The notes under the pieces are model-generated. The model was not told the origin of the DNA and did not search any database. It worked only from the letters and a program-made list of their open reading frames with translations. From an uncultured Faecalibacterium sp. (GTDB taxonomy: Bacteria > Bacillota > Clostridia > Oscillospirales > Ruminococcaceae), in the NCBI GenBank assembly GCA_944385995.1, contig CALWZL010000111.1, positions 1 through 64,000 on the forward strand: 64,000 bases of DNA. The letters run 5' to 3'. The translations under genes were made by a program, and so were the position numbers. Of this stretch, positions 35,925 to 44,222 are shown one piece after another. Within the stretch, counting starts at the first letter, position 1; each line of letters opens with the position of its first letter.

Positions 35925-35953
35925 GACCGCAGAAATCGTACTGCGGTCTTTTT
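35925..35953 (+). terminator. rho-independent terminator of the ger-spoIVB operon
   Basis: GACCGCAG and CTGCGGTC form a perfect 8-bp stem around AAATCGTA, followed by TTTTT. Confidence 0.85.
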
Positions 35954-35971
35954 GATTTTTGGGACACGCAG

Positions 35972-36000
35972 TTCTAAAAAGACAGGCCGTCCCATATAGT
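35972..36000 (+). promoter_or_regulatory. candidate sigma-E promoter for spoIIIAA-AH
   Basis: CATATAGT (35993-36000) resembles the sigma-E -10; TTCTAAA 14 nt upstream is a weak -35. The spoIIIA operon is sigma-E dependent in Bacillus, and a terminator precedes this site. Confidence 0.35.
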
Positions 36001-36039
36001 GTGATAACCCGGCCAGACCGGAGCAAGGAAGGGAACGCA

Positions 36040-36936
36040 ATGGACTCATACCAACAAGCGATCGCGGCACTTCCCGACTTTTTGGCGGGACCGCTGGCAC
36101 GGATTGGGCCGGAAATGACTTGTCACATTCACGAGGTTCGTCTGCGGGCAGGATGCCCAATCTGGTTGAATCTGGGTGGTTCTCTCTGTCCGGTTCAGCG
36201 TCTGTCCAATTGTCCGCCCAATTTGAAGGCACTTCGGCCTACCCAGGCTCAGATGGAAGACGTGCTTTATACCCTCTGCGGCGGGTCTGTTCACACCCAT
36301 CAGAACGAACTCGCCAACGGTTATTTGACGTTGCCTGGCGGGCATCGGGTAGGCGTAGGCGGGCAATATCTGTTTCATCCAGAAGAAGGGGTAGTCCTGC
36401 AAGCAGTTCACTCTCTGAATATCCGAATTGCCCGCGAAAAACAGATGGTTTTACCGCCACAGCTCACCCAACTATTGCAGGAACATTTCATTGGGTTGAT
36501 GGTTTCCGGAGAACCAGACAGCGGAAAAACCACCTTGCTGCGGAGCATGGCTGTCTTTTTGGCAGAACTCGGAAAAGCAGTCTCTATCATCGACGAGCGC
36601 CAAGAGCTTTGGCCGCCATCCTCATCTTACACCCGTCCCCCCGTGGATTTTATTGCAGGATTGCCCAAAGAACAGGCCGTTCAGATGGCATTGCGCACCC
36701 TTGCTCCCCAGGTGATCCTTCTGGATGAGCTGGGCGGTATGCAAGAAGTGCAGAGTCTGGAACAAGGTTTTTTCAGCGGCGTGAATTATATCGCCAGCCT
36801 CCATGCAGCCAGTTTGGAAGAAGCTCTCTGCCGTCCGCAGGTAGCCTATATGAAAAGCCAGAAAATGCTTCGGGTTATCGTTCAGCTCACAGGCAGACAA
36901 GCACCCGGGCAGATCAGCGGAGTACATGTTCTATGA
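36040..36936 (+). CDS. spoIIIAA: stage III sporulation protein AA (secretion-type ATPase)
   Basis: SpoIIIAA is the cytosolic ATPase of the mother-cell to forespore channel. The 298-residue protein has an N-terminal domain with EVRLRAGCPIWL and LTLPGGHRVGVGG, and an AAA/VirB11-like core with Walker A GEPDSGKTTLLR near residue 158, SIIDERQEL and a Walker B-type VILLDELGG near 225. ATG 36040 has AAGGAAGGG upstream. It overlaps spoIIIAB by 4 nt (ATGA). First gene of a complete eight-gene operon. Confidence 0.95.
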   Translation: MDSYQQAIAALPDFLAGPLARIGPEMTCHIHEVRLRAGCPIWLNLGGSLCPVQRLSNCPPNLKALRPTQAQMEDVLYTLCGGSVHTHQNELANGYLTLPGGHRVGVGGQYLFHPEEGVVLQAVHSLNIRIAREKQMVLPPQLTQLLQEHFIGLMVSGEPDSGKTTLLRSMAVFLAELGKAVSIIDERQELWPPSSSYTRPPVDFIAGLPKEQAVQMALRTLAPQVILLDELGGMQEVQSLEQGFFSGVNYIASLHAASLEEALCRPQVAYMKSQKMLRVIVQLTGRQAPGQISGVHVL

Positions 36937-37418
36937 ATTCTATGGCTTTACGGATGGCGGCGGCGGTTCTGTTGACCGTATGCGGTTTCTGCCTGGGCGA
37001 TGCCCGGAGGCAAAAGCTAACCGCCCGGAGACGCACGCTGGAGGCTGTTACAGAACTATTAACCCGGCTGCGTCAGGAAATTGCCTATCGCCGCACCGAT
37101 CTGGGACAGCTTTATCACACGCTTGCAACCGAATATGACTCCGGCAGTCCGCTCGGGAATACTTTCCGCCTTGGAAATTGCTTCCAGCAAATGGTGCCGC
37201 CTGAATCTCTTAAAACAGAGGAAGCTGCCTGTTTTACTGTCTGTTTTGCCGATCTGGGCCATGCCGACGCCAAACAGGAATGTGCCCGGCTGGACTATTA
37301 TCTTCAGCGATTTGATGGATTTCTGACCTGCGCCAAAGAAGAAGAACAGCTTTCAACACATCTGGACAGGCGTCTTGGTCTGGCAGCAGGGGCAATGCTG
37401 GGATTATTGATGCTGTAA
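36933..37418 (+). CDS. spoIIIAB: stage III sporulation protein AB
   Basis: A 161-residue protein with a membrane segment near each end and an alpha-helical cytoplasmic part, the layout of SpoIIIAB, which relates to type II secretion F-like proteins. LEAVTELLTRLRQEIAYRRTDL and RRLGLAAGAMLGLLML match the family beginning and end. It is coupled to spoIIIAA by the overlap. Confidence 0.88.
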   Translation: MNSMALRMAAAVLLTVCGFCLGDARRQKLTARRRTLEAVTELLTRLRQEIAYRRTDLGQLYHTLATEYDSGSPLGNTFRLGNCFQQMVPPESLKTEEAACFTVCFADLGHADAKQECARLDYYLQRFDGFLTCAKEEEQLSTHLDRRLGLAAGAMLGLLML

Positions 37419-37438
37419 ATGCAAAGGAGATGAAAGGC

Positions 37439-37633
37439 TTGGAAATCGACCTTGTGTTCAAAATTGCTGCGATTGGAATCATTGTGGCGGTGCTGAATCA
37501 ACTTTTGATCCGCTCGGGTCGGGAAGATCAAGCCATGATGACCACTTTGGCGGGGCTGGTGGTGGTTCTGTCCATGCTGGTACAGCAGATCAGCGACTTG
37601 TTTGTGACCATCAAGTCCCTTTTTGCCCTCTAG
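37439..37633 (+). CDS. spoIIIAC: stage III sporulation protein AC
   Basis: A small protein of 64 residues with two membrane segments; IDLVFKIAAIGIIVAVLNQLL and QAMMTTLAGLVVV are diagnostic. AAAGGAG (37423-37429) directly abuts an ATG at 37430, which leaves no spacing for initiation, so the in-frame TTG at 37439, 9 nt away, is the better start and matches the family N-terminus. Using ATG 37430 would add three residues. Confidence 0.9.
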   Translation: MEIDLVFKIAAIGIIVAVLNQLLIRSGREDQAMMTTLAGLVVVLSMLVQQISDLFVTIKSLFAL

Positions 37634-37643
37634 GGCTGCTATT

Positions 37644-38030
37644 ATGATGGAGAGTCTGCTGCCCACTCTGGGCCTGGCCGCTGCGGCCGCTCTGCTGTAT
37701 GGTCTGCTCCGCAAACCGGCTCCGACCTTTGCTATGCTGCTTTCTCTGGCAGCAGGTCTTGTCATTTTGGCGCGGCTGATCTTCTTTCTGCAGGGAATGA
37801 TTACGGGACTGACCGCGTTGGCTGGCCGGGTGGAAGGGGTAGCATTTACCAGTTTGCTGCGCTGTGCAGGCGTTCTGCTGCTGACCGACTACGCCTGTGC
37901 AGTCTGCAAGGAAGCCGAGGCTGAGGCACTGGCCTGGTGCACCGCTTTTGCCGGGCGGGTGATCACCCTGGCAGCGCTCTGGCCTCTGCTGGAGGAGGTC
38001 TGCGAAATGATATGGAAACTGACTGGTTGA
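37644..38030 (+). CDS. spoIIIAD: stage III sporulation protein AD
   Basis: A 128-residue membrane protein with three or four hydrophobic stretches, close to the 133 residues of the Bacillus protein. LLRKPAPTFAMLLSLAAGLVIL and LLTDYACAVCKEAEAEALA are conserved blocks. ATG 37644 or 37647 are both possible; TAGGG lies before them. The end overlaps spoIIIAE by 19 nt. Confidence 0.88.
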   Translation: MMESLLPTLGLAAAAALLYGLLRKPAPTFAMLLSLAAGLVILARLIFFLQGMITGLTALAGRVEGVAFTSLLRCAGVLLLTDYACAVCKEAEAEALAWCTAFAGRVITLAALWPLLEEVCEMIWKLTG

Positions 38031-39109
38031 AGCGCGTTGTGCTGGCCGTTCTGCTGACGGTCCTTTTGGCTTTGATGTCCCCCATGGCGCAGGCAGCGGG
38101 GAATACAACCCAAGATGGACAGGCTCTTTTGCCAGGCAGTGAGAGCTGGCAGCCTTATCTGGATGACACTCCCATTGGGATCAAAGACTTTGTCCAAGAT
38201 CCCTTGGATGCAGTTCGAGAGATCTTGCCGGGGGACATAGCCAAAACCGTCCGTGATTCTGTTGGCGGCTATGCACAGGTTCTATTGTTTTTACTTTTGG
38301 TGATGCTGGTTTCCTTTTTTATAGGGGAGACAAAAGCGAATCTTTTGGACCTCGCTGCGGCCGGCGGAACGGCTCTGCTGTGCTGGACTTCTTTAGCTGG
38401 TTTGGCCGAGACAGTCTGTACAAAATTGGAAAACTGGAGAGTCTTTCTCCTTGGGTTTATACCAGTCTATCAAGGCGTCTTGGTTTTGGGCGGAGAAACC
38501 ACAGCTGCCGCAGCCACCGGCGGACTTTTTCTGAGTGGGTTGTGTCTGCTGGCACAGATTCTCAGCAGTTGGGTTCCGCCTCTTTTTCACTGTTACCTGG
38601 CACTCAGTACGGCCTGCTGCATCAGTACCGAGGCAGCTTTGCCTGCTGCCTGCCGCGGTGCAGGAAAAGTTTTTCGCAAGGGATTGGGTTGGGCCGGGCG
38701 GGCCTTTGGAGCCATTTTAGGCCTGCAAAGGATTTTTACTTGTCAGCTCGACCGTACCAGTCAGCAACTGGGACAGCTCCTGACCGGTACCATCCCGATC
38801 GTTGGCCAAAGTCTCAGCGATGCAGCCGGCACCGTGTTAAGTGGCATTCAGCTGCTCAAGAGCGGTTTGGGGTTTGCCGCCATCGTCTTTCTTGCGGCCG
38901 AATTTCTGCCCTTATATATGATTCTGATGGTTCATACCGTACTTCTCTTTGGATGTGAACTGCTTTGCAGCGCCGCAGGAATCAACCGCTGCGCCGCCCT
39001 ATTCAACTGCCTGCGAGAAGCTGTACAAGGGCTGGCAGCAGCAACGGCATTGGTTTTTGGAATTGCGGTGCTGGGTACAGCGCTGCTGTTTATGGTGGGA
39101 GGTGGCTGA
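38012..39109 (+). CDS. spoIIIAE: stage III sporulation protein AE
   Basis: A 365-residue polytopic membrane protein with an N-terminal signal peptide (cleavage expected near AQAAG, about residue 29) and six to eight membrane segments. DPLDAVREILPGDI, GFIPVYQGVLVLGGETTAA and SLSDAAGTVLSGIQLLKSGLG are family blocks. GGAGGAGG lies about 13 nt before ATG 38012, inside spoIIIAD. It is thought to form part of the channel in the mother-cell membrane. Confidence 0.92.
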   Translation: METDWLKRVVLAVLLTVLLALMSPMAQAAGNTTQDGQALLPGSESWQPYLDDTPIGIKDFVQDPLDAVREILPGDIAKTVRDSVGGYAQVLLFLLLVMLVSFFIGETKANLLDLAAAGGTALLCWTSLAGLAETVCTKLENWRVFLLGFIPVYQGVLVLGGETTAAAATGGLFLSGLCLLAQILSSWVPPLFHCYLALSTACCISTEAALPAACRGAGKVFRKGLGWAGRAFGAILGLQRIFTCQLDRTSQQLGQLLTGTIPIVGQSLSDAAGTVLSGIQLLKSGLGFAAIVFLAAEFLPLYMILMVHTVLLFGCELLCSAAGINRCAALFNCLREAVQGLAAATALVFGIAVLGTALLFMVGGG

Positions 39110-39112
39110 AGC

Positions 39113-39589
39113 ATGCAGCAACTCAAAACCGCCGTGGCGGTTTTTTGTACAGCCTGCATCTGTGCCGAACTGGTGGGTCGTCTGCTGGGAGACATCTGGG
39201 GCAGACAGTGCATAAAAGCTGCTGCCGGGCTATATATTTTAATAGCCCTTTTTCATGCTCTTCCCAGTATGCGAGCCGGCATAGATTCTTTTGCAGCACC
39301 TGAACTGCCGGCAGCTCATTTCGGAACGATGGAAGATGCCGTCCTGCAGGAAGCGCAGCGCAGCCTTTCGGACCAGATGGAAGAACAGATTGCAAGGGAA
39401 ACAGGATTGACCGCAACACTGTCCATCATCCTGGAACCATCGCAGACAGGCATCCAGGTGGTCCGGGTCGAGGTATGTGCTCCTGAAGCCAACGAACAGG
39501 AACGCGCCGCCGTGCAGGGTCTGCTCTGTGAATCACTCGAAGCCGGAACAGATGCCATTGCCTGGGTCGACCAGATGGAAGGAGGGTGA
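39113..39589 (+). CDS. spoIIIAF: stage III sporulation protein AF
   Basis: A 158-residue protein with two N-terminal membrane segments and a soluble ring-building-like domain at the C-terminus (ILEPSQTGIQVVRVEV). Low sequence conservation is normal for AF; the assignment rests on operon position, length and topology. GGGAGGTGG precedes the ATG. Confidence 0.85.
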   Translation: MQQLKTAVAVFCTACICAELVGRLLGDIWGRQCIKAAAGLYILIALFHALPSMRAGIDSFAAPELPAAHFGTMEDAVLQEAQRSLSDQMEEQIARETGLTATLSIILEPSQTGIQVVRVEVCAPEANEQERAAVQGLLCESLEAGTDAIAWVDQMEGG

Positions 39590-39596
39590 AAAAGCA

Positions 39597-40109
39597 ATGG
39601 CCCTGCTGGAACGTGTCACCGATTGGTTCAAAAAGGCCAGGGAGAAACCTCGGTCTGCCTCATTGGCCGTCGTTTTGGGTGTGGCCGCTATGCTGCTGAT
39701 CTTGCTGAGCGAAGTATTGCCTGGGTCATCTGATTCAGTTGATTTGAAAGATAACCAAACGGTCCAGACAGCCGCCTCGTATCAGGCCAGTTTGGAATCC
39801 CAACTGGCTGATCTGATCCAACAAATCGAAGGAGCAGGAGAGACCACTGTCATGATTACATTGGAGAGCGGGGAGGAGAGAATTTATGCGACGGATACCC
39901 AGACAGGCGGGGATCAGAGCCAGCAAACCCACGTCTTGCTGGAGGACGGCACCGCTCTGGAGGAGACGATCTATCTGCCCACCGTGTGTGGCGTGGCGGT
40001 TGTCTGTGACGGCGGCGGCGACGTGGGGGTGGAGGCACGAATCACCACATTGGTTTCCGCGCTGTTGGATGTCCCGTCCAACCGAATCTGTGTGGAACAG
40101 CGCAGTTAG
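39597..40109 (+). CDS. spoIIIAG: stage III sporulation protein AG
   Basis: SpoIIIAG forms a large ring in the intermembrane space, related to secretin/EscJ ring domains. The 170-residue protein has one membrane segment (about 25-42) and a C-terminal domain with IEGAGETTVMITLESGEERIY and GVAVVCDGGGD, typical of the family; the Gly-rich stretch sits before RITTLVSALLDVPSNRI. GGAGGGTG precedes ATG 39597. Confidence 0.92.
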   Translation: MALLERVTDWFKKAREKPRSASLAVVLGVAAMLLILLSEVLPGSSDSVDLKDNQTVQTAASYQASLESQLADLIQQIEGAGETTVMITLESGEERIYATDTQTGGDQSQQTHVLLEDGTALEETIYLPTVCGVAVVCDGGGDVGVEARITTLVSALLDVPSNRICVEQRS

Positions 40110-40133
40110 TACATTCTGATGGTCTTTTTCCTG

Positions 40134-40158
40134 TGTCGGCGCATGGCTGTGCCGACGC
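40134..40158 (+). other. hairpin in the gap between spoIIIAG and spoIIIAH
   Basis: GTCGGCGCA and TGTGCCGAC form a 9-bp stem (one G-T pair) with a TGGC loop. The other spoIIIA genes are nearly contiguous, so this 110-nt gap with a hairpin may adjust spoIIIAH expression; no T run follows. Confidence 0.4.
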
Positions 40159-40219
40159 CTGCATATTCTTCTGCAAATGCGCAAACCGCAACCAACGAAC
40201 CTGAGGGAGGAACCGATGT

Positions 40220-40861
40220 ATGAGAAATATGGCCAAGAGTACCCGCCGTGCCACCGCTGTGACGCTGGCTGCCGCGTTGGCGGTGGCCTGTTACCTGAAC
40301 TGGCAGTATGCCAGAACGGACATGGACACCGTAGCGGTGGAAACCGCGGCGGCAGCCACTTCTGCGGCGTCGTCCGGATCGTCGGACACTTCATCCTCTA
40401 GTTCGGGGCAGGTAACCGATGCTTTGTTGACCGAAGCAGAGGCCGCCTCCGCCGCCAATAAAAACTACGGCGAAGCCCAGCTGGTGAGCGTGGCCAACGA
40501 CACCGGCAGCCAATTCTTTGACGAGGCCCGTCTCAAGCGTGAAAAAGCCCATGATGAAGCCTTGGACACCATCCAGAAAACCCTGAAGGATTCCTCACTG
40601 TCCGACGCAGAAAAAGCCGAGTATACCGCGCAGATGACCGCCAATCTGGAGGATATCAATGCTGAAAACGAAATTGAGACCCTTATCAAGGCCAAAGGCT
40701 TTGCAGATTGTCTGTGTTTCTTGCAGTCTGGACGGGCCGATTTGACCGTGATGACATCAGGAGATGCTCTGACCGCAGCTCAAGTAGCCCAAATTCGGGA
40801 TATCGTGATGAGCAAGAGCAATGTGACGGCTCAGAATATCACCGTGGTGGAGGTAAAATAA
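40220..40861 (+). CDS. spoIIIAH: stage III sporulation protein AH (SpoIIQ partner)
   Basis: SpoIIIAH spans the mother-cell membrane and its C-terminal ring domain binds SpoIIQ across the intermembrane space. The 213-residue protein has one membrane segment (about 10-27), a Ser/Ala-rich linker, a helical part with FFDEARLKREKAHDEAL and the ring domain with GFADCLCFL and QVAQIRDIVMSKSNV. GGGAGGA precedes ATG 40220. No spoIIQ gene is visible, though the M23 protein at 13.9 kb belongs to the same domain class. Confidence 0.93.
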   Translation: MRNMAKSTRRATAVTLAAALAVACYLNWQYARTDMDTVAVETAAAATSAASSGSSDTSSSSSGQVTDALLTEAEAASAANKNYGEAQLVSVANDTGSQFFDEARLKREKAHDEALDTIQKTLKDSSLSDAEKAEYTAQMTANLEDINAENEIETLIKAKGFADCLCFLQSGRADLTVMTSGDALTAAQVAQIRDIVMSKSNVTAQNITVVEVK

Positions 40862-41158
40862 AAATCTGCTTTTGGCGAAAGGGCACGCATCAACGACAGA
40901 CCGGTAAAGCCTTGCCGTCAAATCCAGAATGAAAGTAGTTTTTTACTGGTCTGAGTGTTGTGAAAATGAAAAAAGGATGGTATAATAACTGCAGAATGGT
41001 TCATTGCCCCTCAATCCAGAAAGCCTCCAAAAGACGGGCACAGGATGGGTTGTGGAATGACCCGCAGCGGGGCAAAACTAAAACAAAGGCCGGGGTATGC
41101 AGTAGCCTGATACAAGCGACAGCATTCAATCGAGCCGGAATGAACGGAGGACCGTAGA
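40862..41158 (+). other. intergenic region and long leader of asp23
   Basis: No gene is seen in these 297 nt. A sigma-A-type promoter lies at 40958-40986, giving a leader of about 165 nt. A small reading frame through the promoter (40960-41157) has no ribosome-binding site and is not called. Confidence 0.5.
40958..40986 (+). promoter_or_regulatory. sigma-A-type promoter for asp23-nusB and following genes
   Basis: TTGTGA (40958-40963) and TATAAT (40981-40986) are 17 nt apart. It separates vegetative expression of the downstream genes from the sporulation operon. Confidence 0.7.
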
Positions 41159-41539
41159 ATGGATATGCAGAATATGGATCTTATGGGCGGGAGCCTTCAG
41201 ATTTCTACCGATGTCATCGCCAAGATTGCGCGCTGTGCAGCACTGGAGATCGACGGAGTGGCTGATGTTTCCTGCGGCAGACAGCAGAGCAAGAAAGCCA
41301 AAGAGCTGCTGGAGATCGTCAACATTCAGTCGCCGGTCACGGTGGAAATGCGGGAGGGCACTGCAGATATTACCCTGAACTTGATCGTCCGCTTTGGCAC
41401 CTGCGTTCCTGTCATGGCTGAAAAGGTCCAGAAAAACGTGAAGAATGCCGTCCAGAATATGACGCGGGTCACGGTCAGCCGGGTCAACCTGATTATTGCA
41501 GGGCTTGCTGCTGAACCGTCCACCGCAGCTGCTGAATAA
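41159..41539 (+). CDS. Asp23/Gls24 family envelope-associated protein (YqhY-like)
   Basis: A 126-residue Asp23 protein with LQISTDVIAKIARCAALEIDGVADV, VNIQSPVTVEM and ITLNLIVRFGTCVPVMAEKVQKNV. It sits where yqhY lies in Bacillus, between the acc/spoIIIA region and nusB; YqhY influences acetyl-CoA carboxylase activity there. accB and accC are absent from this locus. GGAGG precedes the ATG. Confidence 0.92.
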   Translation: MDMQNMDLMGGSLQISTDVIAKIARCAALEIDGVADVSCGRQQSKKAKELLEIVNIQSPVTVEMREGTADITLNLIVRFGTCVPVMAEKVQKNVKNAVQNMTRVTVSRVNLIIAGLAAEPSTAAAE

Positions 41540-41569
41540 CCCCGGAACAGAATACCCAAAGAAAACCGG

Positions 41570-41598
41570 CCTCTCTGCAGGAGCGTCCTGCAGAGAGG
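41570..41598 (+). terminator. strong hairpin between asp23 and nusB
   Basis: CCTCTCTGCAGGA and TCCTGCAGAGAGG form a perfect 13-bp stem with a 3-nt loop. ACTTTG follows rather than a T run, so it may be a weak terminator or an mRNA-processing or stabilising structure. Confidence 0.5.
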
Positions 41599-41623
41599 AC
41601 TTTGATGTTGTGAGAGGAATATT

Positions 41624-42079
41624 ATGGAAAATCAGATGCCTCGCCGCCAGGCCCGCGAGAATGCGTTCCTGCTGGCCTTTTCTCAGACTTTTGGCGAGTT
41701 GCCCCTTGAAGAGGCGTTGGATGCCAACCGCGAAAACGACGAGGAACATCCCGTCGATGATTTCGGCGCCTGCCTGCTGCGCACCTATTATGACCACTCC
41801 GCTGAGGTGGATGATCTGATCCGTGACCATCTGAGAGGCTGGACCATGGAGCGCATCCCCCGTGTGACCATCACGATTCTGCGTTTGGCCATTGCCGAGA
41901 TGCTGTACGGCCCTGAGCATAAGCCCAGCGTCGCCATCAATGAAGCCGTGGAGCTCACCAAGAAATATGGCGCAGAAGAGGACTATCAGTTTGTCAATGG
42001 TCTGCTGGGCAGTGTTGCCCGGGAGGCAGGCTTTGGTGAAGAAGAAACCGACGCACAGGAGGAGCCTGCAAAGTCGTGA
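41624..42079 (+). CDS. nusB: transcription antitermination factor NusB
   Basis: NusB works with NusE/S10 on rRNA antitermination. The 151-residue all-helical protein shows RRQARENAFLLAFS, IPRVTITILRLAIAEMLYG and PSVAINEAVELTKKYG...FVNGLLGSV, the family pattern. AGAGGAA lies before the ATG. The end overlaps the next gene by 4 nt (GTGA). Confidence 0.95.
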   Translation: MENQMPRRQARENAFLLAFSQTFGELPLEEALDANRENDEEHPVDDFGACLLRTYYDHSAEVDDLIRDHLRGWTMERIPRVTITILRLAIAEMLYGPEHKPSVAINEAVELTKKYGAEEDYQFVNGLLGSVAREAGFGEEETDAQEEPAKS

Positions 42080-43014
42080 GCTATACACTGGGCATTGATA
42101 CCAGCAACTATGCGACCTCTCTGGCTGTTTTCAGTACAGCCGGGGAGGTTGTTTGCGCAAAAAAGCGTTTTTTGCCAGTGAAAGAGGGACAGCTGGGCCT
42201 GCGTCAGAGTGACGCGCTCTTTCACCATACAGCCGCTCTGCCTGGCATGCTGACCGAATTGGGAAATGAATTTGATTTGACCCAAATCGACGCGGTGGGC
42301 GTTTCCGAGAAACCCCGTCCGGCAGAAGGAAGCTATATGCCCTGTTTTCTGGCCGGTGTCAGTGCTGGACAAGCTTTTGCGCTGGCCCGGGGTATTCCTT
42401 TGGTTCGTACCACACATCAGCAGGGCCATGCAGCGGCAGCCCTCTTTGCTGCAAAGGAAGCCGAGCTGTTTGAACAGCGGGTACTGCTCTTCCATATTTC
42501 AGGGGGAACCACCGACCTTCTGCTCTGTGATGCAGTACGGCGGATTGAACGGCTGGGTTCCAGCAGTGACCTATACGCAGGGCAGGCGGTGGACCGCTTG
42601 GGCGTTAAACTGGGCTTCGCCTTTCCGGCTGGGGCTGAAGTGTCCCGCCTGGCAGCCACCTGTGCGGAGGAAATCAAACCGAAATCCTCGGTTAAAGGAA
42701 TGACCTGCAGTCTTTCGGGTCTGGAAAATCAGTGTTCCGCTCTCCTGGTGCAGGGCAAGAGTCCTGCCTATGTCTGCAAATACTGCCTGCTCTGCGTTGC
42801 AGATACGGTGGTCAAGATGACCCGCGCTGCACTGAAACTCTATCCTGATCTACCGGTGGTCTGTGCAGGCGGTGTGATGAGCAGTGATATCATCCGGGAA
42901 TGGGTTCAGCGCCGGTTGCCGGGTGTGATGTTTGTACCGGCACAGTATTCCAGTGACAATGCCATGGGGGTTTCTATTCTTGCCGCTCGGGAGGCTGGCT
43001 TATGGCTGAAGTAA
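42076..43014 (+). CDS. TsaD/Kae1-like protein (M22 paralogue)
   Basis: A 312-residue ASKHA-fold protein related to TsaD, the t6A transferase. The N-terminal phosphate motif reads LGIDTSNYATS instead of the canonical GIETSCDETS, and the metal-binding HMExH motif reads HQQGH at 114-118; both His are kept, as is the C-terminal Asp in SSDNAMGVSI. AGGAGGAG precedes GTG 42076. It lies between nusB and xseA where folD sits in Bacillus. It is probably a paralogue with its own role rather than the main TsaD, but that cannot be proved from this window. Confidence 0.82.
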   Translation: MSYTLGIDTSNYATSLAVFSTAGEVVCAKKRFLPVKEGQLGLRQSDALFHHTAALPGMLTELGNEFDLTQIDAVGVSEKPRPAEGSYMPCFLAGVSAGQAFALARGIPLVRTTHQQGHAAAALFAAKEAELFEQRVLLFHISGGTTDLLLCDAVRRIERLGSSSDLYAGQAVDRLGVKLGFAFPAGAEVSRLAATCAEEIKPKSSVKGMTCSLSGLENQCSALLVQGKSPAYVCKYCLLCVADTVVKMTRAALKLYPDLPVVCAGGVMSSDIIREWVQRRLPGVMFVPAQYSSDNAMGVSILAAREAGLWLK

Positions 43015-44222
43015 TCACCGTAACTGCGCTGAATCGCTACGTCAAAACGCTGCTGGATCGCAACGATATCCTCTATGATCTCGCCCTCCGGGGCGAGATC
43101 GCCAATTTTGTGCAGAATGCCAAGAGTGGACACTGTTATTTTTCCCTGCGGGACGGCCAATGCAGCGTCAAGGCCGTGATGTTTCGCTCCGATGCGCAGC
43201 GATTGGCCTTTCGTCCTCAAGAGGGGATGCGTGTGGTGGTGCGGTGCCGTGTGACTTTGTATGAACGGGACGGCGCCTTTCAGGTCTATGTGAATGCCAT
43301 GTTTCCAGATGGCATCGGTGAGGCCCAGTTGGCGCTGGAGCAGCTCAAAGCCAAACTACAGGCTGAAGGCCTTTTTGCGCCTGAGCACAAAAAACAGCTT
43401 CCGGCTTTTCCTGAGCGAATTGGCCTCGTCACAAGCCGAACCGGTGCTGCCTTGCAGGACATCAAAAACGTCATCGGCCGCCGGTGGCCTGCTGTCCGGC
43501 TGATCCTCTGCCCGGTCAATGTCCAGGGATTTGAGGCTGCGGAGGAGATTGCCGCCGCCATCGGCCGGCTGGACCGGTTGGGCGTAGATGAAATCATTGT
43601 GGCCCGCGGCGGCGGCAGTCGGGAAGACCTATGGGTATTCAATGCCGAAATCATTGCCCGGGCGGCGTACCGCTGCAAAACACCGCTGATCAGTGCAATC
43701 GGGCATGAAATCGACTACACCATTTTGGATTTTGTGGCGGATTGCCGCGCTCCGACTCCTTCAGCCGCTGCCGAGCTTGCGGTCCCGGATCGGGAGGAGC
43801 TGCAGCGTCATTTGTGGGAAATCGAAGGAAATATACACGAAAATATGCAAAGGCGTCGGGAAATATGCTATACTAAATGCAAAGTCTGTGCAGATGCTCT
43901 GTTTGGCGGCTTGCCGCGGCGGAAACTTCACGCAGGAGAAGCAGAACTTGCGGCGCTTTGTGAGACACTGCGCGCCAGCAGCCGCATATGCTGGAAGGAT
44001 AAGAACCGTCAGCTGGCCCATGCGGCCCAACTGACGGCATCCCTGAATCCATTTCAGGTATTGGCGCGGGGCTATGCAATGATTGCCGATTCGGACGGCA
44101 AAATTCAGCAGGCGGACCAGTTGGCCAAAGGCGAGACCATCCGGCTCATCACAGCGCACCGCCGTGCCCAATGCCTTGTCACAGCCGTGGAGGAAACCGA
44201 TGAAAGCACCCAAAACATTTGA
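43002..44222 (+). CDS. xseA: exodeoxyribonuclease VII large subunit
   Basis: XseA with XseB degrades single-stranded DNA. The 406-residue protein has an N-terminal OB-fold (LRGEIANFVQNAKSGHCYF, residues 25-100), the catalytic region with FPERIGLVTSRTGAALQD and IIVARGGGSREDLW, and PLISAIGHEIDYTILD. The C-terminal helical part ends with NPFQVLARGYAMI. It overlaps the TsaD-like gene by 13 nt and xseB by 23 nt. Confidence 0.95.
   Translation: MAEVITVTALNRYVKTLLDRNDILYDLALRGEIANFVQNAKSGHCYFSLRDGQCSVKAVMFRSDAQRLAFRPQEGMRVVVRCRVTLYERDGAFQVYVNAMFPDGIGEAQLALEQLKAKLQAEGLFAPEHKKQLPAFPERIGLVTSRTGAALQDIKNVIGRRWPAVRLILCPVNVQGFEAAEEIAAAIGRLDRLGVDEIIVARGGGSREDLWVFNAEIIARAAYRCKTPLISAIGHEIDYTILDFVADCRAPTPSAAAELAVPDREELQRHLWEIEGNIHENMQRRREICYTKCKVCADALFGGLPRRKLHAGEAELAALCETLRASSRICWKDKNRQLAHAAQLTASLNPFQVLARGYAMIADSDGKIQQADQLAKGETIRLITAHRRAQCLVTAVEETDESTQNI

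Noticed and set aside
40960..41157. Small gene of 65 codons before asp23
   Set aside because: Its start is inside the promoter -35/-10 region and there is no ribosome-binding site.
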